Origin: Hyphomicrobiales bacterium
GTDB taxonomy: Bacteria > Pseudomonadota > Alphaproteobacteria > Rhizobiales > Rhizobiaceae
Reading direction: 5' to 3'
DNA length: 64,000 nucleotides
Assembly: GCA_900472485.1 (NCBI GenBank)
Contig: UCII01000009.1
Location: 48,709 to 112,708 of the forward strand
Shown here: positions 7,891 through 15,839 of the stretch, one piece after another
Position numbering within the stretch: the first letter of the stretch is position 1
Layout of the letters: each line of letters begins with the position of its first letter
Made by a program: the position numbers and the translations under genes
The notes under the pieces: generated by a model
The model's input: the letters and a program-made list of their open reading frames with translations, nothing else
What the model was told of the DNA's origin: nothing
The model's database searches: none

Positions 7891-9101
7891 CAGGCTTGTG
7901 AGTATTTCTGCCCGATATGATCCATGACCTCGGCGAACCAGGGAGTGGAAATATCGAAGGCCTTGCCGCCCTTGATGCGCGGAAACTCGATGACGCGCAG
8001 CTTGCCGCCCTGACCTTCATCATGTCCCGTGACACCCGACACTTTATTGAGCGCATTTTCCACCGCGAGGTCGACCATGCCCTGGATCAGGCGGAGGTCC
8101 TCGCCGTTTGCGGGGGCGGAGCGTGCGAAATAACCCGACTTCTGCACCATGGAGCGTTCGGCGCCGATGATCGCAGCGAATTGTTTCTGGAACCAGCCGC
8201 CGACGTTGATCGTGTCGATCTTTACGTGGCCGAAGGCGTCGCGCTTGACGGTTTCGCCGGAGGCTTCCCGTTCGGCGACGATGGCGTCGAGGCCGGCGCC
8301 TTCCGATACGAAGAGCGTCACCTGGCCGGTCTTCTCCATGATATTGCGCAGGCGTTCGCCTTCCACCTCGATATCGAATGCCATTTCCGGCAGATAGAGG
8401 CCGTCGATACCCTTCATCTCGGCATTCATCATGAAGCCTTCGACATATTCGTTCGCGCTGCTCTTCTGGATATAGGCGCGCGCGGTTGCCGCCGTCAGCC
8501 AGCCACAGTGACGGCCCATCACTTCATGAATGACGAGCGTTTTCGGTGCGGCGGTCTGTTCGTTGCTGACATTGTCGAAGAAGTGAGCGCCGACCTCGGC
8601 CGCCGTCCAGGCGCCGAGGGACTGACGGATCGGCACGACATCGTTATCAACGGTTTTCGGCAGGCCGACGACAGTCAGATCATAGCCATTGGCGCCAAGA
8701 TAGGCAGCAAGATCGGCCGCCGTCGTGTTGGTATCGTCGCCCCCGATCGTGTGAAGGATGGTGACGCCGTCGGAGGCCAGTCGCTCGGCTGCGACGCGCA
8801 GCGGGTTTTCGCCTTCCTTGACCAGGCCGCGCTTGACGCAGTCTGCGATGTTGGTGAGCTTGACGCGGCTGTTGCCGATCGGCGAGCCGCCATAGCGATG
8901 CAGCAGATAGGCGCGCTCGCGCATGGCCTGCGTCACCTCGATGCTGTCACCCAGCAGAACCCCCTGATAGCCGGAACGATAGGCTATCATGTCGAGATCA
9001 GGCGCCACATCGCTATAGCGCTGGATCAGCCCGCCAACGGCAGACGAAAGGCAGGGCGCCAATCCACCGGCAGTGAGCATTGCGACTTTCTGTTTGGCCA
9101 T
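7890..9101 (-). CDS. pfp: Pyrophosphate-dependent 6-phosphofructokinase
   Basis: Cytosolic glycolytic enzyme converting fructose 6-phosphate to the 1,6-bisphosphate with PPi rather than ATP as phosphoryl donor. The 403-residue protein from ATG 9101 (AAGGAGG upstream) has the PFK fold: TAGGLAPCLSSAV near the N-terminus, IGGDDTNT at 119-126, PKTVDND at 148-154 and MGRHCGW. The second Asp of GGDD (D123), where ATP enzymes have Gly, is the accepted mark of PPi use. In rhizobia, which rely on Entner-Doudoroff, a reversible PPi enzyme could serve gluconeogenesis or the pentose pathway. It is monocistronic or co-transcribed with the LysE gene; a repeat array begins at its stop codon. Confidence 0.9.
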   Translation of the reverse strand: MAKQKVAMLTAGGLAPCLSSAVGGLIQRYSDVAPDLDMIAYRSGYQGVLLGDSIEVTQAMRERAYLLHRYGGSPIGNSRVKLTNIADCVKRGLVKEGENPLRVAAERLASDGVTILHTIGGDDTNTTAADLAAYLGANGYDLTVVGLPKTVDNDVVPIRQSLGAWTAAEVGAHFFDNVSNEQTAAPKTLVIHEVMGRHCGWLTAATARAYIQKSSANEYVEGFMMNAEMKGIDGLYLPEMAFDIEVEGERLRNIMEKTGQVTLFVSEGAGLDAIVAEREASGETVKRDAFGHVKIDTINVGGWFQKQFAAIIGAERSMVQKSGYFARSAPANGEDLRLIQGMVDLAVENALNKVSGVTGHDEGQGGKLRVIEFPRIKGGKAFDISTPWFAEVMDHIGQKYSQA

Positions 9102-9373
9102 GGGATCCTCCTTGCAGGCAAGCTGCTTCATTTCAATGGTTGCGGTGGAATGGATGCGACAGGCAGGCAAGGGTGTAAAGTAAAGAATTTAAGAAAGCGG
9201 CGGTTTGTTTCGTCTTCAAAAGCCGGGCGAGGGCGTTCGGACGACGTTCGCATTTGCAGCATCATTACCAAATTGTGAAAAGTGTTTTCGGGCTTGCGAC
9301 GAATGGACTGCTTGCAATGGCAACCATTATTTGATCAAGGTGTTCTACTGTTTAGTAGGATATCGAGACCGGC

Positions 9374-10084
9374 ATGTCGTTCTGGGAAAAATTGCTGAAT
9401 GCTATCGGTAGCACTGCCGGCAATGCCCTGTCGGCGGTGGTCGAGGCTATTCGCACCGTCTTTGAAGGCGATCCGGAAACGCGCCGTAAGGTGGCATTTT
9501 CCGTCGCTATAATCGCTCTTTCCGCCAAAATGGCGAAAGCAGACGGCGTGGTGACGGAAAACGAGGTCAATGCGTTTCGCGAGATCTTCGAATTTCCGCC
9601 TGATCAAGCGAAAAATGTCGCCCGTCTTTATAATCTGGCGCGCCAGGACGTGGCCGGCTACGAAGCCTATGCGGAGCGGCTGTCCTCCCTTTGCGAGACC
9701 TGCACGAAGAATTGCCCGGTGCTGGAAGACGTGCTCGACGGTCTTTTCCATATCGCCAAGGCCGACGGCCTGATCCATGAGAAGGAAATGGATTTCCTTC
9801 AGCATGTCGCCGAAATCTTCCATATGAGCGAGGAGCGGTTTGAGCAGATCATGGCCCGCCATGTAAACGTTGGCGGTCGCGATCCCTATAAGGTGCTCGG
9901 TGTCTCGCGCCACGACGATTTCCCGACGATCCGCCGCCGTTACCATGGCCTCGTCTACGAGAACCATCCGGATCGCCTCGTGTCGCGTGGGGTGCCGGAA
10001 GAGTTCCATGTCATCGCCAACGAGCGCATGGCGGCTCTGAATGCGGCTTATGCCGAGATCGAGAAAGAACGCCGCGCAGCATGA
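9374..10084 (+). CDS. djlA: DjlA-like co-chaperone: TerB domain plus DnaJ domain
   Basis: Soluble or membrane-associated DnaJ co-chaperone. The 236-residue protein carries a TerB-like helical domain (about residues 40-165, with KMAKADGVVTENEV and HIAKADGLIHEKEMDF, two similar acidic metal-site repeats) and a C-terminal J domain (DPYKVLGVSRHDDF onward) with the HPD motif at 198-200, which would stimulate DnaK ATPase. Unlike E. coli DjlA no N-terminal membrane anchor is evident, only a short amphipathic stretch. A small inverted repeat CTACT/AGTAG (9345-9358) overlaps the weak ribosome-binding site. The next gene, an amidase, overlaps the stop by ATGA, so the two are coupled. Confidence 0.87.
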   Translation: MSFWEKLLNAIGSTAGNALSAVVEAIRTVFEGDPETRRKVAFSVAIIALSAKMAKADGVVTENEVNAFREIFEFPPDQAKNVARLYNLARQDVAGYEAYAERLSSLCETCTKNCPVLEDVLDGLFHIAKADGLIHEKEMDFLQHVAEIFHMSEERFEQIMARHVNVGGRDPYKVLGVSRHDDFPTIRRRYHGLVYENHPDRLVSRGVPEEFHVIANERMAALNAAYAEIEKERRAA

Positions 10085-10842
10085 GTGCATTCAAGGCCGA
10101 TTTCGCTCGCGCCCATGTGCAGCCTTCGCCGAATCATAGCGAGAGGCGGGATGGGCGTCGGCCTGACATCATCCTTCTGCATTATACCGGCATGGGCACG
10201 GCTGAGGGCGCTCTCGATTGGCTCTGTCGTCCGGAGAGCCAGGTGTCCAGCCATTATTTCGTCTTCGAGGATGGGAGCGTCATGCAGCTAGTCCCGGAAG
10301 AGCGTCGTGCCTGGCATGCGGGCAAGAGCTCATGGCATGGCGAGACCGATATCAATTCAGCGTCTATCGGCATCGAGATCGCCAATGCCGGCCATCCCGG
10401 CGGACTGCCTGAATTCCCTGATGCTCAGGTCGAAGCGGTGATCGAACTGTGTCGCGATTGCGGCCAACGCTGGGCAATCGCGCCCGAACGTGTGCTTGGA
10501 CACTCCGATGTTGCGCCGGTGCGCAAGGTCGATCCGGGTGAGAAATTCCCCTGGGCGCGACTGGCTGCGGCCGGTGTCGGGCACTGGGTTGAGCCGGCTT
10601 CGATCACCGGCGGCCGATTCTTCCAGAAGGGTGATGTGGGACAGCCGATCGAAGCCTTGCAGTCGATGCTTTCGCTGTATGGCTATAACACTGAAATAAC
10701 TGGCGAATTCTCGGAAAAACTGAAGGGCGACGTTGAAGCCTTCCAGCGCCATTTCCGGCAGGAGCGAGTGGACGGCATTGCCGACTTTTCGACGATCGAT
10801 ACGCTTCATCGCCTGCTCTCGGCTTTGCCCCGTTATTCGTAA
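10081..10842 (+). CDS. N-acetylmuramoyl-L-alanine amidase with peptidoglycan-binding domain
   Basis: Zinc amidase (Amidase_2/AmpD fold) that would remove the stem peptide from muramic acid. The 253-residue protein has ILLHYTGMGT (zinc His near residue 40), SSHYFVFEDGSVMQLV, RAWHAGKSSWHG and LGHSDVAPVRKVDPG (second His and the Asp-containing loop), then a PG_binding_1 domain at about 185-250 (GDVGQPIEALQSMLSLYGY). The domain pair is that of AmiD, but no signal peptide is visible, so a cytoplasmic AmpD-like role in wall recycling is also possible. It starts inside the djlA stop codon (ATGA overlap). Confidence 0.87.
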   Translation: MSAFKADFARAHVQPSPNHSERRDGRRPDIILLHYTGMGTAEGALDWLCRPESQVSSHYFVFEDGSVMQLVPEERRAWHAGKSSWHGETDINSASIGIEIANAGHPGGLPEFPDAQVEAVIELCRDCGQRWAIAPERVLGHSDVAPVRKVDPGEKFPWARLAAAGVGHWVEPASITGGRFFQKGDVGQPIEALQSMLSLYGYNTEITGEFSEKLKGDVEAFQRHFRQERVDGIADFSTIDTLHRLLSALPRYS

Positions 10843-10969
10843 TTCGTTCGATCGTGTCGTTTGCATTTATAGCCGGCTATGGATGTAAAAAAGCGTAACT
10901 CCCTGCTACGCCACAGCTTTTCCCTATTATCTCCGCATTGCATTGGTCTAACGACGCTCGCTGAACGGC

Positions 10970-11003
10970 GGTCGCGCCGTCTGGGTTTGTGTGTCGCGCG
11001 ACC
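10970..11003 (+). promoter_or_regulatory. Hairpin in the leader region of the SLT gene
   Basis: GGTCGCGC (10970-10977) pairs perfectly with GCGCGACC (10996-11003) around an 18-nt loop, about 105 bp before the SLT start at 11109. The 266-bp gap holds no convincing ORF. Whether this is transcribed leader structure or an operator cannot be decided. Confidence 0.35.
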
Positions 11004-11108
11004 GTAGACGACTAATGGGGACTGTGCATTCCGGCGGCTCTTTTTGCCTCCAGCCGGACGTGATGGCTTGCGCTATCTGTGGTCCCGCCCCTGGAGACAA
11101 AAGACTAC

Positions 11109-11666
11109 ATGAAAAATTTGATTGTTGCGGCTGTGGCATGCGTGGGCGTGCTGCTGGTGGGATATGATTGCGCCTCTGCGGGCGAGCGCCACGCAAAGCA
11201 GAAAACGGTTCCTCTCAAGATCGTCAGCCGCACCACCGGCTTTCCGGTTCCCAATGTTCCCGCCGAATTGCGCGACGCCGAGACCTCCTTCGCACGGCAA
11301 AATCGCTATTCCGCGCTGATTGCCAAATATGCAAAACAAAACGGCGTTGCAGTTGAACTCGCCACTGCCGTCATCCGGATCGAAAGCAATTTCAATCCGA
11401 AAACTCGTGGAAGTGCAGGCGAAATCGGCCTTATGCAGATCAAGCCGGCGACCGCCAAGCTGATGGGCTATACGGGTCGCGCCCAGGGGCTCTACGATCC
11501 TGAAACGAACATCAAATTCGGCATGAAATATCTCGCCATGGCGCAGGATCTTGGCGGCGGACCGACCTGCAACACCATCCTCAAATACAATGCCGGCCAT
11601 GGCGCCACGCGCATGAACCCGATCTCGAAGCGCTATTGCGGCAAGGTGCTTGCACTTCTGGACTGA
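11109..11666 (+). CDS. Small secreted lytic transglycosylase, SLT domain
   Basis: Minimal SLT-type lytic transglycosylase of 185 residues. A signal peptide (about 1-23, LIVAAVACVGVLLVGYDCASAG) leads almost directly to the catalytic domain: ELATAVIRIESNFNPKTRG with the Glu of RIESNFNP as the catalytic acid, then GEIGLMQIKPATAKLMGY, ETNIKFGMKYLAMA and TILKYNAGHG. Two cysteines (TCN and YCG) could form a periplasmic disulfide. ATG 11109 is chosen because it begins the signal peptide; an in-frame GTG at 11079 adds 10 residues. Similar small SLT proteins in rhizobia may open the wall for secretion machines, but no such genes are near. Confidence 0.86.
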   Translation: MKNLIVAAVACVGVLLVGYDCASAGERHAKQKTVPLKIVSRTTGFPVPNVPAELRDAETSFARQNRYSALIAKYAKQNGVAVELATAVIRIESNFNPKTRGSAGEIGLMQIKPATAKLMGYTGRAQGLYDPETNIKFGMKYLAMAQDLGGGPTCNTILKYNAGHGATRMNPISKRYCGKVLALLD

Positions 11667-11744
11667 CATTCATGCTAGCATTTCGGGTAGGGCGGAATCG
11701 CTTTCCGTGCTATCGAAATCGCGACTATGGATGAGGGTTACAGC

Positions 11745-12938
11745 ATGGCAGCGGATTTCAGGTTCATCGTCGTTGGCCGGGGCATGATGGGGGCAGCTGC
11801 TGCCCGTCACCTGGCAAACCGAACGGGCGGGGTTGCCGTCATCGGGCCGGATGAACCTGAAGATCGCGCCAGCCATCAGGGCGTGTTCGGCAGTCATTAC
11901 GACGAAGGCCGCATCACGCGCACGATCGACCCGGACACGGACTGGGCTCGTCTCGCAAACCGTTCGATCGCCCGTTATCCGGATATCGAACGGGATAGCG
12001 GCATTCAATTCTATGCCACGGTTGGCTGCCTTGTTGTCGGGCCGAAGCGGGGCGGTGAAATAGCTTATGTCGGCGATGTCGTAGAAGCGGCTAGGCGGCT
12101 CGGCGTGCAAACCGATATCCTCGATGATGCCGAACTCAAGGTGAAGTTTCCCTTCTTCTCCTTCGCATCGGGAAGCGAAGGGGTCTTCGAACCGCACGGG
12201 GCCGGCCACATCAGCCCGCGCCGGCTGGTCAAGGCACAATCCCTGTTGGCGGAAAAGGCAGGCGCGCGGGTCATCAAGCAGACGGCGCTATCGATCCGCG
12301 ACGAGAGCGGCCTAGCTGTCGTGACGACTGCAGAGGGCGAGACATTCAGCGCCGAAAAGATATTGCTCGCCGCCGGCGGTTTCTCCATTGCGGAGAATCT
12401 CTTGCCGCGACCTGTTGAGATGAAGGTTTATGGTCGCACGGTCACTTTCTTCGAGGTGAGCGAGACGGAAGCCGAAGCCCTTTCCGGCATGCCGTCGCTG
12501 ATATCTAAGGCAGCTGATGACGTGGACAGCATCTATATGCTGCCGCCGATCCGCTATCCCGACGGCAAATATTACATGAAAATCGGTGGCGACCCCGATG
12601 ATCTGCAATTCACGACCGAGACGGAGCTGCGTGCCTGGTTCCGCACCGCCGGCCGCGACAAGGCGCGCGAGCATCTGGTGCGGATATTCCATCAGCTCGT
12701 TCCCGGCGTCAGGCGGCCACCGGCTTTCACCAATTCCTGCGCTGTCTCCTATTCGCCGACCGGCTATCCCATGATCGGTTACACATCTTCGCCGCGTGTT
12801 GCGGTTCTGACGGGCGGCTGCGGTACGGCCGCCAAGAGTTCCGATGAAATAGGCCGGCTCGGGGCGGAACTGTTGCTTACAGGTCGACTCAAGGACGAAG
12901 GCTACAGCACGGATTTCTCTGCGCATTTCCGCAACTGA
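11745..12938 (+). CDS. FAD-dependent oxidoreductase, DAO/SoxA-like
   Basis: Flavin-dependent amine or amino-acid oxidase of the DAO family. The 397-residue product has an N-terminal dinucleotide site (FIVVGRGMMGAAAARHLA, residues about 6-23), a GSHYDEGRITRTID segment like that of sarcosine and N-methyl-tryptophan oxidases, and a C-terminal FAD-closing block TGGCGTAAKSSDEIGRLGAEL. ATG 11745 is chosen since GAGGG lies 8 nt upstream; ATG 11727 has none. No signal peptide. It is a single gene between the small SLT gene and rnpB, so no pathway can be inferred; the substrate is probably a secondary amine or N-methyl amino acid. Confidence 0.82.
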   Translation: MAADFRFIVVGRGMMGAAAARHLANRTGGVAVIGPDEPEDRASHQGVFGSHYDEGRITRTIDPDTDWARLANRSIARYPDIERDSGIQFYATVGCLVVGPKRGGEIAYVGDVVEAARRLGVQTDILDDAELKVKFPFFSFASGSEGVFEPHGAGHISPRRLVKAQSLLAEKAGARVIKQTALSIRDESGLAVVTTAEGETFSAEKILLAAGGFSIAENLLPRPVEMKVYGRTVTFFEVSETEAEALSGMPSLISKAADDVDSIYMLPPIRYPDGKYYMKIGGDPDDLQFTTETELRAWFRTAGRDKAREHLVRIFHQLVPGVRRPPAFTNSCAVSYSPTGYPMIGYTSSPRVAVLTGGCGTAAKSSDEIGRLGAELLLTGRLKDEGYSTDFSAHFRN

Positions 12939-13003
12939 CATCCGCTTTTCACAAACCAGCATATTTCGGTGGCAATTGCGGGCGGTCTCGGTTAATGAGC
13001 CTG

Positions 13004-13403
13004 TGCCAGTTGGCCGGGCAGCCGCGCTTCATCAATGCCGAAAGGCGATGGGGTGAGGAAAGTCCGGGCTCCACGGAAACACGGTGCCGGATAACGTCCG
13101 GCGGGGGCAACCTCAGGGAAAGTGCCACAGAAAGCAAACCGCTCGATCTTCGGATCGGGTAAGGGTGAAAGGGTGGGGTAAGAGCCCACCGCGTCTCTGG
13201 CAACAGCGACGGCACGGAAAACCCCACCGGGAGCAAAACCGAATAGGGATGACACGGAGCGCGCAAGCGCTCCAGCCTGTTTCCGGGCCGGTCATCCGGG
13301 TGGGTTGCATGAGGCGTCGCGCAAGCGGCGTCCCAGATGAATGGCTGCCACGTTCCGGCCTCGGCCGGAGCCATACAGAACCCGGCTTACAGGCCAACTG
13401 GCA
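13004..13403 (+). ncRNA. rnpB: RNase P RNA, bacterial class A
   Basis: Catalytic RNA that removes the 5' leader of tRNA precursors. Both ends pair as helix P1: GCCAGTTGGCC (13005-13015) with GGCCAACTGGC (13392-13402). Universally conserved blocks are present: GAGGAAAGTCCGGGCTCC at 13055-13072, the AGATGAATGGCTGCC block near 13336-13350, and ACAGAACCCGGCTTACAGG at 13375-13393. A GGGTGAAAGGGTGGGGTAAG segment and GC-rich variable helices fit alphaproteobacterial P RNA. Length about 400 nt. No simple hairpin-plus-T terminator is obvious just downstream. Confidence 0.95.
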
Positions 13404-13558
13404 AATCATCGCGTCACTTCGAGCGGCGCGTCCAACGCTTCCGCCAAATAATTTTTGAAGCTGCCGAATGCCCTGAATTTCAGGGCTTCCAGGCCTCGGT
13501 GGGCGAGGGTTTTAACCTGTGAAAACAATCCGTTTCGGGACGTCTCCTGAAGCCGATC

Positions 13559-13574
13559 CTAACCTTTCGTTAAA
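13559..13574 (+). promoter_or_regulatory. CtrA-like site upstream of mraZ
   Basis: CTAA-CCTTTCG-TTAAA matches the CtrA consensus TTAA-N7-TTAAC at 7 of 9 positions. It sits about 50 bp before the TGGG repeat array and 262 bp before mraZ. CtrA control of division genes is known in alphaproteobacteria; here it is inferred from the motif only. Confidence 0.35.
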
Positions 13575-13624
13575 CTTAACGTCTTATGAATATTCAGGCT
13601 GCGGCCACGTTCGATGTGGCTTCA

Positions 13625-13660
13625 TCCCATTGACGCCCATATGGTCCCATGGTATCCCAA
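13625..13660 (-). promoter_or_regulatory. MraZ operator: four TGGG repeats at 10-bp spacing
   Basis: CCCA occurs at 13626, 13636, 13646 and 13656, so the minus strand reads TGGGA, TGGGA, TGGGC and TGGGA, each followed by 5 nt, at exact 10-bp intervals. Direct TGGG repeats with a 10-bp period are the known binding sites of MraZ, the repressor encoded by the first gene of the cluster 176 bp downstream. Autoregulation of the dcw operon is the natural reading. Confidence 0.75.
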
Positions 13661-13835
13661 AAGAACACTGCACAAGGGCAAATCAGAGCCCAATCATCGC
13701 AAAGCCATGATCGCTCCCGTTCTGGGAGTGTCGAAGGAGCGTCGGCTCTTTCGGCTTGCGAAGCTGTGTCCGATTTTGGCTGTGCCTGTAAGCGAGTAGC
13801 GGCTTGCGGGTCATGGGGGACGGGTGTTTCGCGTC

Positions 13836-14276
13836 ATGAACCGCTTCCTGTCAAATGCGACCAATCGGATCGATTCCAAAGGGCGGGTTTCCGTGCCGGC
13901 GGCGTTTCGTTCCGTGTTGGTCGAGCGCAATATCCGGGAGTTGTATTGCTTTCAGGATTTTGTGTTTCCGGCGATCAGTATCGGTGGTCTCGATCTGCTC
14001 GATCGCTTCGAGCGGCAGATTGCGGCGGACGATCCGTTTTCGCCGGCGGCGAACCAGATGTCGCTCCTCATTCACGGGGGCGGGGTCTTTATGAAGCTCG
14101 ATGCGGAAGGGCGGTTGATGGTCACGGATTTCATTCGCGACTTCACCGGAATCACAAACGAAGTGACCTTTGTCGGTCGGGCGGATCATTTTCAATTGTG
14201 GCGACCGGAGGCCTTCCTGGCCTTGCAGTCGCAGGCACGAGAGGAGCGCAGGCTGGCGGGCAGGCGCTCGGAATAG
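13836..14276 (+). CDS. mraZ: MraZ, transcriptional regulator of the dcw cluster
   Basis: DNA-binding regulator related to AbrB/SpoVT, forming a ring and binding TGGG repeats before its own operon. The 146-residue protein contains the two family repeats, each with a D-x-x-G-R core: [16 protein letters not shown] near the N-terminus and [18 protein letters not shown] in the middle. ATG 13836 is chosen because the MNRFLSN start fits the family; an in-frame GTG at 13824 also exists, and the GGGGGA Shine-Dalgarno at 13815-13820 is rather far for the ATG and too near for the GTG. It is the first gene of the mraZ-murB run and lies 14 nt before rsmH. Confidence 0.92.
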   Translation: MNRFLSNATNRIDSKGRVSVPAAFRSVLVERNIRELYCFQDFVFPAISIGGLDLLDRFERQIAADDPFSPAANQMSLLIHGGGVFMKLDAEGRLMVTDFIRDFTGITNEVTFVGRADHFQLWRPEAFLALQSQAREERRLAGRRSE

Positions 14277-14290
14277 AGCGGGGAAACGGA

Positions 14291-15316
14291 ATGGCGGCGA
14301 ATTCAGGCGGAGGTTCTTCTGATGCCGGTGGCGGACCGGTTCGTCACATTCCGGTTCTTCTTCCCGAGGTGATTGAGGCGCTGGCTCCGGCGCCGGGCAA
14401 AGTCATCCTCGATGGAACGTTCGGGGCTGGTGGCTATACCTCGGCCATCCTCAAGGCCGGCGCCAATGTGATCGCGCTCGATCGCGATCCGACAGCGATT
14501 GCTGCGGGGCAGGCGCTCGTTTCCGCTCATGCCGGCCGCCTCAACCTTATTCAATCGCAGTTTTCCGAGTTGGCCGATCATGCGCCCGACGGCGGCCTCG
14601 ATGGCGTCGTGCTCGATATCGGCGTTTCCTCCATGCAGCTCGACGAGGCCGAGCGAGGTTTCTCCTTCAACAAGAACGGTCCGCTCGATATGCGTATGTC
14701 GGCGAGCGGCGTATCGGCTGCCGATGTCGTCAATCGTGCCAAGCTCGCCGATCTCATTCGCATCTTTGTGTTTTTAGGTGAAGAAAAGCAGGCGCCGCGC
14801 ATCGCTCATGCGATCGAGAAGCGGCGTGCGGAGGCTCCCTTCGTGACCACCCGCGATCTGGCCGGGCTGATCGAGGTCGTGACGCCGCGAAAGGCGAAGG
14901 ACAAGATTCATCCAGCGACGCGGGTCTTTCAGGCCTTGCGCATCTTCGTCAATGATGAGCTCGGCGAGCTGGCTCAGGCATTGTTCGCAGCCGAGCGCGC
15001 CCTCAAGCCTGGTGGGCGCCTTGTCGTCGTAACCTTCCATTCGCTGGAAGATCGGATCGTCAAGAAGTTCTTCGCCGATCGTTCGGGTCGTGCTGCCGGA
15101 TCGCGTCATATGCCGATCGTGAGCGAGCGGCCCGCCACCTTCGAACCGGTCGGCAAGTCGATGATTTCTGCTGGGGATGCTGAGGCGGAAGCTAATCCGC
15201 GCGCTCGTTCGGCCAAGTTGCGTGCGGGGGTTCGCACCTTGGCTCCGGCGGAGGCGGCAGATCTTTCGATCTTCGATCTGCCCAGTCTCGCCAGTCTTGG
15301 AAAGCTTGGGGGCTAA
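14291..15316 (+). CDS. rsmH: RsmH (MraW), 16S rRNA m4C1402 methyltransferase
   Basis: SAM-dependent N4-methyltransferase acting on cytosine 1402 of 16S rRNA in the 30S P site. The 341-residue protein has the family opening [14 protein letters not shown], the SAM loop [16 protein letters not shown] (about 39-54), the [18 protein letters not shown] block and [18 protein letters not shown] near residue 250. ATG 14291 follows GGGAAACGGA; the reading frame stays open far upstream but that would run through mraZ, so it is ignored. Lies between mraZ and ftsL as in nearly all dcw clusters; ftsL starts one base after its stop. Confidence 0.95.
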   Translation: MAANSGGGSSDAGGGPVRHIPVLLPEVIEALAPAPGKVILDGTFGAGGYTSAILKAGANVIALDRDPTAIAAGQALVSAHAGRLNLIQSQFSELADHAPDGGLDGVVLDIGVSSMQLDEAERGFSFNKNGPLDMRMSASGVSAADVVNRAKLADLIRIFVFLGEEKQAPRIAHAIEKRRAEAPFVTTRDLAGLIEVVTPRKAKDKIHPATRVFQALRIFVNDELGELAQALFAAERALKPGGRLVVVTFHSLEDRIVKKFFADRSGRAAGSRHMPIVSERPATFEPVGKSMISAGDAEAEANPRARSAKLRAGVRTLAPAEAADLSIFDLPSLASLGKLGG

Positions 15317-15317
15317 G

Positions 15318-15839
15318 ATGCTGAAGACTTTTGACATCGTGCTGATCGGCGTCATGACGGCCATGGCCAGCGTGACCTATACGATCAAGCATCGTGCCGA
15401 GCTGAAGCTGGAAGAGGTTCATCGTCTCGAATCCGAAATCAAGCTTGAGAGGGATACGATCGACCTCCTCAAAGCAGACTGGGCGCTGGTTTCTCAGCCG
15501 AACCGGCTGGAACGACTGGTCAATAATTACAATAGCGAACTTCAGCTGCAACCGACGCTCTCGACGGCGATCGTTCAGCCGAGTGAATTGCCGATGTTAC
15601 GCTCGCAGCTCCCGCCGCCAACGGTAACGGCCTCCAATGATCCGAAGAGCGGCAAGGCAGGCGGTGCCAAGAGCGGCGCGGCAGTCGCCTCGAGCAATGG
15701 CGATACGACGGATGCGCAGATCAGGAAGGCCATTGCCGATGTTGCCGCAGCCCCGGCGCCGCGACCGAAACCACCCGCCCTTGCCAAGCGCAAGAAGCCG
15801 GATGTCGACAACATGGCAACGGGATCGGTGAGGGAATAA
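15318..15839 (+). CDS. ftsL: FtsL, divisome bitopic membrane protein
   Basis: Small divisome protein that with FtsB and FtsQ activates FtsW-FtsI. The 173-residue product has one membrane helix at about residues 5-22 (FDIVLIGVMTAMASVTYTI), a periplasmic coiled-coil region (HRAELKLEEVHRLESEIKLE, about 25-44) and the DWALVSQPNRLERLV block found in alphaproteobacterial FtsL. The C-terminal third is a disordered tail rich in A, P and K. Sequence conservation in this family is low, so the call rests on topology, the coiled coil and its place between rsmH and ftsI. Its stop TAA shares one base with the ftsI ATG. Confidence 0.9.
   Translation: MLKTFDIVLIGVMTAMASVTYTIKHRAELKLEEVHRLESEIKLERDTIDLLKADWALVSQPNRLERLVNNYNSELQLQPTLSTAIVQPSELPMLRSQLPPPTVTASNDPKSGKAGGAKSGAAVASSNGDTTDAQIRKAIADVAAAPAPRPKPPALAKRKKPDVDNMATGSVRE

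Noticed and set aside
13649..14290. Upstream extension of the rsmH frame to a 555-residue protein
   Set aside because: The extension runs through mraZ in another frame, and the normal RsmH N-terminus begins at 14291.
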